Below are positions 17,097-25,237 of a stretch of 64,000 nucleotides of DNA, piece by piece. The notes beneath the pieces were generated by a model. The model did not search any database and was not told where the DNA came from. It saw nothing but the letters and a program-made list of their open reading frames with translations. Made by a program: the position numbers and the translations under genes. Each line of letters starts with the position of its first letter. Position 1 is the stretch's first letter. The stretch comes from Actinomadura rudentiformis (GTDB lineage Bacteria; Actinomycetota; Actinomycetes; Streptosporangiales; Streptosporangiaceae), in assembly GCF_008923185.1 (NCBI RefSeq), contig NZ_WBMT01000036.1:26752-90751 (forward strand), written 5' to 3'.

Positions 17097-18938
17097 ATGA
17101 GGATGAGATGGCGAAGCCGGCGTGCAATGGCGCTGCTGACGGCCCTGGTGGTGATCTTCGCGTTCGGGGTCGTGGCCGGTTCCGGCGCCGGGGCGGCGGC
17201 GGACCACCGGGGCGATCGGCGCGGCCTGGCAGGTCCTGACGGCCGTGGCCGAGCCGAGACGATGGTGCGGACGCCGTCGCCCGCGCTCAAGCTCAAGGAC
17301 TGGGCGAAGCAGCAGATCAGCGCCGACAAGCAACGGCGCAGGAATCCCCGCGCGACCAAGCCGATCCCCGGCCTGAAGATCACCTCGAAGACGGCCGGCC
17401 AGACCGGACTGGCCGCGCGCGCCGCAGACACGACCTCAGCGCTGATCCTTTACGACACGACCGGACCATACGGGTTCCTCGGCGAGCTGTACGGGATGGC
17501 CACCGCCAACCTGGCCGGGCGCTTCGGCGAGGTCACCGCCAAGCCGGTCTCGCAGTACACCGCCGGCCAGGTCGAACAGCACACCGCGACCATCTACATC
17601 GGCTCGACGTACTACGGCGGCGGCATCCCCGACGCCATCCCGGACGCCTTCTACAGCGACGTCGCCACCACCGCCAAACCGGTCATCTGGATCAACGACA
17701 ACATCTGGACGCTGGCCAACAAGATCGGTATCGCCAACTTCACGGCCAAGTACGGATGGGACCCGACCAACTCCTACTTCGACCCGATCGGAGACGTCAC
17801 CCGGGTCGACTACAAGACCCAGCCGCTGACCCGTACCGTCCCGGACGGCGGCGACAACGGCGTCCTGCGGCCGTACGTCACCAACCCGTCCCTGGTGACC
17901 CCGCTCGCGATCGCCAACGACACCAGCACCACGCCGGCCACGACGTTCCCGTGGGCGCTGCGGTCGTCCAACCTGACGTATCTCGGCGAGATCCCGTACT
18001 CCTACGTGAACGAGACCGACCGGATCATCGCCTGGCACGACCTGCTGTTCGACGCGCTCGCGCCGAACACGCCCACCCGGCACCGCGCGATCCTGCGGCT
18101 GGAGGACATCAGCCCGAACAGCGATCCCAACCAGCTGATGAACATCGCCCGCTACCTGGCCGGCCAGCGCATCCCGTACGCCTTCCAGGTGATCCCCGTC
18201 TACACCGACCCGAACGGCGAGTACAACGACGGTGTGCCTGAGACCGTCACGCTGGCGCAACGGCCACTGGTCGTGAACGCGCTCAAGTACATGCTCGCCA
18301 ACGGCGGCCGCATCGTCGCCCACGGCTACACGCACCAGTACAAGAACGTGGCCAATCCTTACAACGGCGTCACCGGCGACGACTTCGAGTTCTTCCGGGC
18401 GCACGTCAACGTCGACGACTACGTGATCTTCGACGGTCCGGTGCCGGAGGACTCCGAGACCTGGGCCGACGGCAGGATCGCGGCGGGCAAGGCGGAGTAC
18501 GGGCCGGTCGGGCTGCCGGTGCCGACGATCTGGACGACTCCGCACTATGCCGCGTCGGCGCTGGACTACGGCGTCATCAAGCAGCACTACGCCGCACGCC
18601 TGGAGCGCAGCCTCTTCTTCTCAGGCCAGCTCTCCGGCGGGCCGGTCGATGGCCAGCGCTACATCGGCCAGTTCTTCCCGTATCCCGTCCGTGACGTCAA
18701 CGGCGCGACCGTTCTGCCGGAGAACCTCGGCAACTACGAGCCCGAGTCGCAGAACAACCACCCGGCCCGGTTCCCCGCCGACATCATCCGCGCTGCCCGC
18801 TACAACCTGGCCGTCCGCGACGGCTTCGCCAGCACCTTCTACCACCCGTACTACCCGGTGGCCCCCCTGCGCGAGATCGTCCGCGGGATCCGCGACCTCG
18901 GCTACACCTTCGTCGACCCCGCGACCCTGATCCCGTGA
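17097..18938 (+). CDS. secreted DUF2334 (polysaccharide-deacetylase-like) protein
   Basis: 613 aa with a twin-Arg-containing signal peptide (RSRRAMALLTALVVIFAFGV). The DUF2334 region includes HRAILRLEDISPNSDP (acidic metal-site Asp), IPYAFQVIPVY, NGGRIVAHGYTHQYKN (His pair) and WTTPHYAAS, the NodB-like metal-hydrolase layout. It would remove acetyl groups from a polysaccharide outside the cell. The ATG at 17097 is preferred to a GTG at 17082 because GGTGGAGGGG precedes it. It is divergent from the GT2 operon with a 273-base shared regulatory region. A 17-base tandem repeat begins in its last codons. Confidence 0.87.
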   Translation: MRMRWRSRRAMALLTALVVIFAFGVVAGSGAGAAADHRGDRRGLAGPDGRGRAETMVRTPSPALKLKDWAKQQISADKQRRRNPRATKPIPGLKITSKTAGQTGLAARAADTTSALILYDTTGPYGFLGELYGMATANLAGRFGEVTAKPVSQYTAGQVEQHTATIYIGSTYYGGGIPDAIPDAFYSDVATTAKPVIWINDNIWTLANKIGIANFTAKYGWDPTNSYFDPIGDVTRVDYKTQPLTRTVPDGGDNGVLRPYVTNPSLVTPLAIANDTSTTPATTFPWALRSSNLTYLGEIPYSYVNETDRIIAWHDLLFDALAPNTPTRHRAILRLEDISPNSDPNQLMNIARYLAGQRIPYAFQVIPVYTDPNGEYNDGVPETVTLAQRPLVVNALKYMLANGGRIVAHGYTHQYKNVANPYNGVTGDDFEFFRAHVNVDDYVIFDGPVPEDSETWADGRIAAGKAEYGPVGLPVPTIWTTPHYAASALDYGVIKQHYAARLERSLFFSGQLSGGPVDGQRYIGQFFPYPVRDVNGATVLPENLGNYEPESQNNHPARFPADIIRAARYNLAVRDGFASTFYHPYYPVAPLREIVRGIRDLGYTFVDPATLIP

Positions 18939-19041
18939 CGCATCGATCCCGTGAACGCATCGGTCCGTGAACGCACCGAACCCGTGAACGCACCGATCTC
19001 GTGAACGCATCGATCCCATGAATCCCGTCGATTCCGTGACT
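18927..19041. repeat. 17-base tandem array starting inside the DUF2334 stop
   Basis: Seven degenerate copies of a unit like ATCCCGTGAACGCATCG. The first copy is the end of the gene itself (ATCCCGTGA, TGA at 18936-18938). Each copy keeps a TGA, at 18936, 18952, 18968, 18985, 19002, 19019 and 19037, which covers all three plus-strand frames. Confidence 0.85.
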
Positions 19042-19079
19042 CCGTCCGAGAGCCGATAACCGCACATGCACGACTGCTG

Positions 19080-19116
19080 CTGGTGGCGCCCCGAGCTTCA
19101 GCTGGGGCGCCACCAG
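19080..19116. terminator. bidirectional hairpin overlapping the GH113-like stop codon
   Basis: A perfect 13-bp inverted repeat, CTGGTGGCGCCCC with GGGGCGCCACCAG and an 11-base loop, lies between two convergent genes. Its loop and one arm include the stop and last codons of the minus-strand gene. Confidence 0.75.
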
Positions 19117-20246
19117 CGGCGTAGGACTTGTTCGGCGGGTTTTCCATGCGGGCTGTACGAGAGGTCCGGCGGGGTCTCGGCGGCGTCCGGCCAGTCGTCC
19201 CACATCCACCAGTGAACGCCCGCCCACCACGGCCGCCCCGCGCAGCTTGCCAGCAGGGCCTCGTAGGCCGCCGCCTGCTCGGCGTTCCCGTTCGACTTGC
19301 TCAGATCCCACGCGTACGGCTCGGTCGTCGTCCCGCGCTGGCTCACGTATCCCGCCTCGGTGAACAGAACGGGCCGCCGCCGTTCGGCTGCGAAGCGCCC
19401 CACCTTGTCGAGGATCGGCTGCCAGGCGCGGCGCAGCGCGGCGACGTCGGTGGTGGCGTGCGGAGCCAGCGGCCAGTACGCGTCGATGCCGATCAGGTCG
19501 ACGGCGTCCCAGAACGCGACGTCCTCGAACTCGTCGTAGTTCGCCGCGTACACCAGCGGCCCGCCGAAACGAGCACGCACCGACCGCACCACCGCGAGCC
19601 AGTCGGCTCGGTCGCCCGACATCCCGGCCAGCTCGGTCCCCACCGCCAGCTCGGCGACGCCGGTCTCGCGTGCCAGGTCGGCGTAGCGCACGATGAACCG
19701 GGTGTACGAGGCGTACCAGCGGGCGCGGTCATCCTTCCGCGGCCGGATCGCCGACCGGTCCTGGTCGCCGGGCAGGTTGACGTGCGGCTTCAGCATCACC
19801 TTGAGTCCGGCTCGCCGCGCCAGACCGATGATGTGCCGGAGGCTCGCGTGGCTGGCCGTCTCCTCCGTCGTGTGCAGGTCGGTTGATTGCGGCGAGTCCT
19901 GGTACCAGGTCGGATTGAGCTGGATCCAGCGCGCGCCGGTCTTCGCGATCGCCTGGACGTAGGAACGCGCGGCAGGGCTCGCGTAGTCGTCGGTGTTCCA
20001 CGAGGGCAGGGCGATGCCGCGCCGCTCTTCAGCTCCCACTCGGACCCCCGCCTTCGCTCCCGCCCCCGCCTTCGACCGCGCCTTCGACCCCGGCCCCGCC
20101 TTCGATCCCGCGTCGGCGCTCTGGTGACCTGGTCGCGGTGATTTTTTGCCGGATCCGGGCTCCGAGACCGAGCACGCGGCGACGATCCCCAGGATGATCA
20201 ACAGGCCGGCCGTGCGGCCGCGCTCCCTCCCTCTCACCCGTCCCAT
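19098..20246 (-). CDS. GH113-like glycoside hydrolase, lipoprotein
   Basis: 382 aa from the ATG at 20246 (an in-frame start at 20300 is possible). Signal sequence with lipobox IVAAC, so anchored to the outer face of the membrane. A low-complexity Lys/Ala/Gly linker of about 35 residues (repeated SKAG) leads to a TIM barrel: GARWIQLNPTWYQDSP, GLKVMLKPHVN, AELAVGTELAG (likely acid/base Glu), DAVDLIGIDAYWPL and VLFTEAGY (likely nucleophile Glu). This pattern matches GH113-type and related glycosidases. Convergent with the DUF2334 gene; it could trim or degrade the polymer made next door, a role like that of the glycosidase half of PgaB (inference). Confidence 0.85.
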   Translation of the reverse strand: MGRVRGRERGRTAGLLIILGIVAACSVSEPGSGKKSPRPGHQSADAGSKAGPGSKARSKAGAGAKAGVRVGAEERRGIALPSWNTDDYASPAARSYVQAIAKTGARWIQLNPTWYQDSPQSTDLHTTEETASHASLRHIIGLARRAGLKVMLKPHVNLPGDQDRSAIRPRKDDRARWYASYTRFIVRYADLARETGVAELAVGTELAGMSGDRADWLAVVRSVRARFGGPLVYAANYDEFEDVAFWDAVDLIGIDAYWPLAPHATTDVAALRRAWQPILDKVGRFAAERRRPVLFTEAGYVSQRGTTTEPYAWDLSKSNGNAEQAAAYEALLASCAGRPWWAGVHWWMWDDWPDAAETPPDLSYSPHGKPAEQVLRRWWRPS

Positions 20247-20791
20247 TGCAGCATCCGGATATGGCCTAGGCGTAACACTTTCCCGACCCGATCCGGCCAC
20301 GGCCCGGGGCGACTGTGACTGTCGAGACAGCCGGTGGTACGGGGAGTAGCCGCCACTTGCGTGGCCGACCGTGTCCCAAATACCCCCAGTGGGGCCCGCC
20401 GTTTGGGGGCCTACAGATCGGCCCGAGTCGATCTATCGGGACGCCTGTTTCGAGGGTTGTCGCTGGTCCGTGGGGCAACGCGACCTTCCGGTGTGCAACC
20501 GGATCTCTGTGGCGTTCGGGAGGCTCGTAGCTGACTGTGGTTGAGCCTAGCCAGCTTCGTAGCTGACTGTGGTCGATCCAAGCCAGGTATTGGAACTGAG
20601 TGCCCGGAATATTCCGCTGCCCTTTATTCCGGCGGTGACGGATCGATTTACAAGGCGCCAGAAGGGCTGTTCAGATAGTCAACTTTGGGGGTGTGTACGA
20701 GGCATTGGTTTGGCTGTATGTTGCGTTGTGCTCGTCCTCCGGTGGCCACCGCGATCGATTCAAAGCCCGTCCCGGGTAAAGGAGGAACGCT
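20247..20791. other. 545-base regulatory stretch before the ACP operon
   Basis: No gene seen. It contains two 32-base tandem copies (20525-20588), and its GC content falls towards the ACP start, as expected for a promoter. The left edge is the promoter side of the GH113-like gene. Confidence 0.5.
20525..20588. repeat. two tandem 32-base repeats upstream of the ACP operon
   Basis: TCGTAGCTGACTGTGGT begins both copies (20525 and 20557); the remainder of each unit (YGAKCCNAGCCAG) is nearly conserved. Spacing of exactly 32 bases, about three helical turns, suggests a two-site regulator target. Confidence 0.65.
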
Positions 20792-21052
20792 GTGGGCAAC
20801 GCGACAACAATATCCAACGGTGAGCTTCAAACGTGGCTCATTGACCGGATCGCTTTCTACCTCGACAAGCCGGCCGAAAGCATCGACCCCGCGGTCGAGC
20901 TGGCCCGTTACGGCGTCGACTCGGTCTACGCCATCAGCATCATCAGCGACATCGAAGACCACCTCCAGGTGGAGGTCGACCTGGACGAGGCGCGCCGCCG
21001 GGAGACGGTGGACTCGCTGACCGACTATCTGCTCGACCTCATAGGCCGATGA
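20792..21052 (+). CDS. acyl carrier protein
   Basis: 86 aa carrier protein. Ser44 in the motif YGVDSVYA is the expected 4'-phosphopantetheine attachment site; the rest is the usual acidic four-helix ACP. GTG start with an excellent RBS (AAAGGAGG). It overlaps the next gene by ATGA (21049-21052), so it is the first gene of a coupled operon. The Val-Asp-Ser-Val context is that of discrete carriers from natural-product or lipid clusters rather than the housekeeping fatty-acid AcpP. It probably receives an acyl chain from the ligase at 25238 and presents it to the dehydrogenase at 23447 (inference). Confidence 0.93.
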   Translation: MGNATTISNGELQTWLIDRIAFYLDKPAESIDPAVELARYGVDSVYAISIISDIEDHLQVEVDLDEARRRETVDSLTDYLLDLIGR

Positions 21053-21681
21053 ACGGCTGGCCCGACGACTACACCGCCCGCCGTCACCTGGTGGTCTTCG
21101 GAGACAGCGTCGCCGTGGGGCAGAACGACCCGGACCCGTCCGGAGGCTGGATCGGGTGGGCCGGCCGCCTCGCGGTCCACCTGGACATGCCGCGCGGGCA
21201 CGTCGCGAACGCGGCGCGGGTGGGTGCGGTCATCGCCGACGTGGTCCGGGACCAGTTGCCCGCGGTCGAGCACCTCAGGCCCGGCCTGGTGGTGATCAAC
21301 TGCGGCATGAACGACGCGCTCAACGGGTTCCAGAACGCCGACGTCGCGGACCGCCTCGAGGAGGTCTTCGACTGGTCCGCGCGCATGGGCGCGGCGGCCA
21401 TCGCCGCCCCCGTACCGCACCCCCCGTTGCTCTACCACGGCCTGATGTCCGACTTCAGAAAGAAACGAGTGCATCAACGAATTCACGAGTTCAACGACGC
21501 GCTCAGTCGGAGTGCGAAGGCCTCCGGGATGACATTTCTCCCGCCGGAGGCGGTGCCCAGAGTCGACCATCCATCGCTCTGGAGTCCAGATGGAATCCAT
21601 CTTAATTCCGAAGGGCACGCCTATGTCGCGGAGGTGATCGCGGACATCGCCAGAGACCTGCTCAGCGCGCGAACGATCTGA
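21049..21681 (+). CDS. SGNH/GDSL hydrolase 1
   Basis: 210 aa, no signal peptide. Block I VVFGDSVAVGQ (Ser20 nucleophile), block III INCGMNDALN (Asn) and block V SPDGIHLNSEGH (catalytic Asp and His) are all present, as in GDSL esterases and acyltransferases. It overlaps the ACP gene, so it probably acts on an acyl-ACP or on the product, for example as a thioesterase or O-acyl hydrolase/transferase. Its 3' end runs into a degenerate repeat with GAACGATC words. Confidence 0.9.
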   Translation: MNGWPDDYTARRHLVVFGDSVAVGQNDPDPSGGWIGWAGRLAVHLDMPRGHVANAARVGAVIADVVRDQLPAVEHLRPGLVVINCGMNDALNGFQNADVADRLEEVFDWSARMGAAAIAAPVPHPPLLYHGLMSDFRKKRVHQRIHEFNDALSRSAKASGMTFLPPEAVPRVDHPSLWSPDGIHLNSEGHAYVAEVIADIARDLLSARTI

Positions 21682-21846
21682 ACCGATGATCGACCCGACG
21701 ATCCACGCGAACGATCGATTTCGATGACCGGCTTGGCCGATCTTCGAGAGCGATCCGAGCGAACGATCAGAGTTCACGATCCTTTCGTGCGGCGAGCTGA
21801 GCGGACGACCTGATCCTCGGGGGACAGTCACCGTCTGGGGTTAGAG

Positions 21847-22725
21847 ATGAAGAGACCATTCTCCTTCGCCCACGTCACCCGCATCGCGCAGTCGACGATG
21901 TTCCTGCTGCTCGCGCCGATCCTGCTCGTGCAGGCTCGCCGGACGGCCCGCAACACGCCGCGGCTCGACCCGGCGACCGGTGCCGAGACCGGCGTCACCA
22001 CCGGCACCGCGCCCGCGTTCCGCCTTCTCGTGATCGGTGAGTCCACGGCCGCGGGAGTGGGCGCCTCGGCGCACGCCGAAGCGTTGCCGGGCTTCCTCGC
22101 CGATGCCCTGCGCCATCATCTCCGCCGCAGCGTCGCCTGGTCGGTCAACGGCAAGAACGGCGCCACGGTCCGCAGGGTCATCACCGATCTGGTGCCGGCT
22201 TCGAACGGCTTCTCGAACGGCTTCTCCTCGAACGGCTTCTCCTCGAACGGCTTCGGCCCGGACCTCGTGGTGGTCACCGTCGGGATCAACGACCTGATCC
22301 GGCGCCGCCCCCTGAAACGCTGGGCCGCCGACCTGTCCGAGCTCATCACCGCTCTGCGCGGCAGGTATCACCATGCCAGCGTGGTCGTCGCGGGGATGCC
22401 GCCCGTTCACCGGTTTCCCGCGATCCCGCAGCCGCTGCGCATGATGCTGGGCGCCCAGGCGCGGGCCATGGACAGGATCATGCAGGAGGTCACGCACGCG
22501 CACGGCGCCTACCACGTGCCCATGGACGAAGGAATGGCGCGCGACCGCCGGCTCTTCGCCTCCGACGGGTTCCATCCGTCACCGGCCGGCTACCGGGTCT
22601 GGGCACGCGACCTGGCCCTGGCCGTCTCCTCGCCTGCGGCGTACCCCCCATGGCCGCCGGCCCCATGGCCTCCACGTTCCACATGGCCCCCACGTCACGT
22701 CCATCCGGTGCGTTCGGCGAGCTGA
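21847..22725 (+). CDS. SGNH/GDSL hydrolase 2, membrane-anchored
   Basis: 292 aa. An N-terminal hydrophobic segment (STMFLLLAPILLVQA) should anchor it, with the catalytic domain probably outside or at the membrane face. Block I VIGESTAAGVG has Glu instead of the usual Asp (GES), common in this subfamily; block III VTVGINDLIR and block V SDGFHPSPAGY give the remaining residues. Residues about 118-131 are an expanded SNGFS repeat, and the tail is a PPWPP-type repeat: two micro-repeat expansions in one gene. Start ATG at 21847. A second SGNH enzyme beside the first suggests two different acyl-transfer or ester steps. Confidence 0.88.
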   Translation: MKRPFSFAHVTRIAQSTMFLLLAPILLVQARRTARNTPRLDPATGAETGVTTGTAPAFRLLVIGESTAAGVGASAHAEALPGFLADALRHHLRRSVAWSVNGKNGATVRRVITDLVPASNGFSNGFSSNGFSSNGFGPDLVVVTVGINDLIRRRPLKRWAADLSELITALRGRYHHASVVVAGMPPVHRFPAIPQPLRMMLGAQARAMDRIMQEVTHAHGAYHVPMDEGMARDRRLFASDGFHPSPAGYRVWARDLALAVSSPAAYPPWPPAPWPPRSTWPPRHVHPVRSAS

Positions 22726-22999
22726 AAAGCGCCGACGTTCCCGCAGCGTCGACGCTCCCTACAGCGCCGACGTTCCCCAAAGTGCCGACGCATCCCCGCA
22801 GCGCCGACGCTCCCCCGACAAATGTGCAGGTCTCCCAACGATGCAGCACGCCCACACGACGCGGGCGCCCGAACTGCCAGCGCCTGGAAGGCGCGGGTGC
22901 TTCGGAGGGCCGGCGTCCGACCTCTGGCGAGTGCCGGCGCGGTGTCGACGGTGCCGGCACACCCCGAACGGCGTCGCTTCACGCAAAGGAGCAGCGAAC
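22726..22999. other. spacer with GCCGACGTTCCC-type repeats
   Basis: No gene. Between about 22730 and 22818 there are four to five degenerate copies of a unit like GCGCCGACGTTCCCGCA. Confidence 0.5.
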
Positions 23000-23419
23000 G
23001 TGACCGTTCCTGGAACATTCCGTGCCGCGGTGGAGTCCAAGGACCTCGCCGCGATCACCGGGACGCTGGACCCCGCCATCGAGTTCCACAGCCCCGTGAT
23101 GGTGAAGCCCTACGAGGGCCTGGACTCGGTCACCGAGCTGATTCGGGTTCTTCTCGAGGTCTTCGAGGACTTTCACTACACCGACGAACTGGTGGGATCC
23201 ACCACGGCCGGCCGGCCGAGCCGGTTCGGCCTCCCGCCGGCGCAGGCACTGATCTTCAACGCCCGGGTCATGGGCAAGCACGTGCAGGGACTCGACCTGA
23301 TCAGGTTCAACGATGCCGGACTCGTCACCGGCCTGACCGTCATGGTCCGGCCTCTGCCCGCGGCGATGACACTCGCGCGGCTCGTCGGAAGGCGGATGGA
23401 GCGACACGAGTCCGCCTGA
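23000..23419 (+). CDS. SnoaL/NTF2-like protein
   Basis: 139 aa from the GTG at 23000, which has AAAGGAGCAGC before it; a longer upstream frame lacks an RBS and protein-like composition. Cone-shaped alpha+beta fold of the SnoaL/NTF2 kind: FRAAVESKDLAAITGTLDP, FHSPVMVKPYEGLDSVTELI, LEVFEDFHYTDELVG and MGKHVQGLDLIRFNDAGLVT. Such proteins act as cyclases, isomerases or small binding proteins; the active site cannot be read here. Same strand and spacing as the acyl-carrier cassette. Confidence 0.85.
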   Translation: MTVPGTFRAAVESKDLAAITGTLDPAIEFHSPVMVKPYEGLDSVTELIRVLLEVFEDFHYTDELVGSTTAGRPSRFGLPPAQALIFNARVMGKHVQGLDLIRFNDAGLVTGLTVMVRPLPAAMTLARLVGRRMERHESA

Positions 23420-23446
23420 CTCAGACCAGCAAGAGGGAGTCGAAAG

Positions 23447-25231
23447 ATGGAAAGCCAGGTCACCGTCCGCGCGAGATCGGGTCGCGCGGCGCTGAGTCCG
23501 GCGCACCGGATCGCCGCCGATCTGGACGCCTACCTCGGTGATCCCATGGACGATGGCGCCGCCCCGTTCTCGTACCAGGCCATCGTGGAAGCCGAAGAGC
23601 GCGACGAACTGCCGCGCGGGGCGGTCGAGGCGGTAAGGAACTGGGGCTTCCCCGCGTACCTGGTGCCGTGCCATCTCGGCGGGCGCCTGGCGACGTTGGA
23701 GGAACTGTTCTTCGTCACCCGCGGCATCTCGCGGCGCAGCGTCACGCTCGCGGTGATGTACGGGTCCGGACTGCTGGCCGTGAACCCCGTGTGGCTGTGG
23801 GGTGACGAACGCCAGCAGCGGACCGTCGCCGACGGCGTCCTCGGCGGCGCCCTCGCCTGCTTCGGCGTCTCCGAGGCCGACCACGGCAGCGATGTCATGG
23901 CCTGCGAGGCGGAGGCCGAGCGGCAGGAGGGCGAGCTGATCCTGTCCGGCACCAAGTGGCCGGTCGGCAACGCCACCCGGGGGCGCTTCGTCACCACGTA
24001 CGCGCGCACTGGCTCCCGGGACTTCTCACTCATCCTGGTCGACAAGGACCAGCTCGATCCGGAGACCTGGTTCGTGCTCCCGCCGGTCAGGACGGTGGGG
24101 CTGCGCGGGCACGACCTCAGCGGCATCGTGTTCACGGGTGCGCGGCTTCCGGCCGACCGGGTCATCGGGCGGCAGGGGTCCGGCCTCGTCCAGACGCTGA
24201 AGACGCTGCAGATCACGCGGACGGCGATCGCGGCGCTGTCGGTCGGCACCATCGACGCGGTGGTGCGGATCGGGATGGAGTACGCGCGCCAGCGCACGCT
24301 CTACGGCGCCGACATCTACCAGATCCCGGTGATCCGCGATCACCTGATCAAGGCGCATCTCGACCTGCTCATCGCCGAGTGCGTCGCGATCCCGGTGACC
24401 CGCAGCCTGACCGTCGCCCCAGCACGGCTCAGCCTGTGGTCGTCCATCGTCAAGTACTTCGTGCCCGTGCTGGGAGAAGAGGTCGTTGCCAGCATTGGCA
24501 CGGTCCTGGCGGCACGCGGCTACCTGCGGGAGGGCGTCGCCCACGGCGTCTTCCAGAAGCTCCAGCGCGACCACGCGATCGCGAGCATCTTCGAGGGCAC
24601 GACGCACGTCAACCTGTCGAACGTCGCCGGGCAACTGCCGTACCTCGTCACCTCTCCCGAGGTCACAGGCGAGGAGGACGAGCTGCTGGCGGACCTCTTC
24701 CGCTGGACGCGCATCCCGCCCGCGTGGCGCCCCGACGGCCGGCGGCTCCAGCTCACGAACGAGGGCCTGGACGAGATCGGGCAGCGGTTCGAGGCGACCG
24801 CGTACGAAGTCCTCACCGAGGCCAAGGTGCACGCCGCACCGGGCGTGGCGGAGGAACTCGCCGATCTCCTGTCCCGCATCGCCGACCTGCGCGCCGACAT
24901 GCACGCGGGCGTCCACGAGGCCGAGGGCGACACGACCTCGGTGGCGGCGCTGGGACGGGCACGGCGGTACTGCGAGATCCACGCGATGGTCTCGTGCATG
25001 CTGACCTGGCTGCACAACCGGGACGACTTCGGAGGGGCGTTCGCCGACGGGGGCTGGCTCGTGCTCTGCCTGCAGCGCCTCCTGCAACGCGTCCAGCCCG
25101 ATACCGAGCTGACCGAGGACCATCTGGCCGTGATCGAGGCGGCGATGTTCAAGGGGTTCGGTGAGCGCCGCTGGTTCTCGCTGCTCTCCCTGGCCGCCGA
25201 AGACGCGCCCGACCCGCGGGCCGGGGTGTGA
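23447..25231 (+). CDS. acyl-CoA/acyl-ACP dehydrogenase
   Basis: 594 aa flavoprotein, longer than the usual 380-aa family members because of an extra C-terminal helical domain of about 170 residues. Flavin and substrate motifs: ACFGVSEADHGSDV, LSGTKWPVGNATRGRFVT, and the catalytic-base region ASIFEGTTHVNLSNVAGQ. It would introduce a 2,3-double bond into an acyl thioester with FAD. It lies between the SnoaL-like gene and the fatty acyl-AMP ligase (6-base gap), so an acyl-ACP is a likelier substrate than acyl-CoA. Electron acceptor unknown. Confidence 0.92.
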   Translation: MESQVTVRARSGRAALSPAHRIAADLDAYLGDPMDDGAAPFSYQAIVEAEERDELPRGAVEAVRNWGFPAYLVPCHLGGRLATLEELFFVTRGISRRSVTLAVMYGSGLLAVNPVWLWGDERQQRTVADGVLGGALACFGVSEADHGSDVMACEAEAERQEGELILSGTKWPVGNATRGRFVTTYARTGSRDFSLILVDKDQLDPETWFVLPPVRTVGLRGHDLSGIVFTGARLPADRVIGRQGSGLVQTLKTLQITRTAIAALSVGTIDAVVRIGMEYARQRTLYGADIYQIPVIRDHLIKAHLDLLIAECVAIPVTRSLTVAPARLSLWSSIVKYFVPVLGEEVVASIGTVLAARGYLREGVAHGVFQKLQRDHAIASIFEGTTHVNLSNVAGQLPYLVTSPEVTGEEDELLADLFRWTRIPPAWRPDGRRLQLTNEGLDEIGQRFEATAYEVLTEAKVHAAPGVAEELADLLSRIADLRADMHAGVHEAEGDTTSVAALGRARRYCEIHAMVSCMLTWLHNRDDFGGAFADGGWLVLCLQRLLQRVQPDTELTEDHLAVIEAAMFKGFGERRWFSLLSLAAEDAPDPRAGV

Positions 25232-25237
25232 TCCGCC

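Noticed and set aside
22841..22999. N-terminal extension of the SnoaL-like protein
   Set aside because: Cys/Arg-rich non-family sequence without RBS; the GTG at 23000 has a strong RBS and matches the fold's start.
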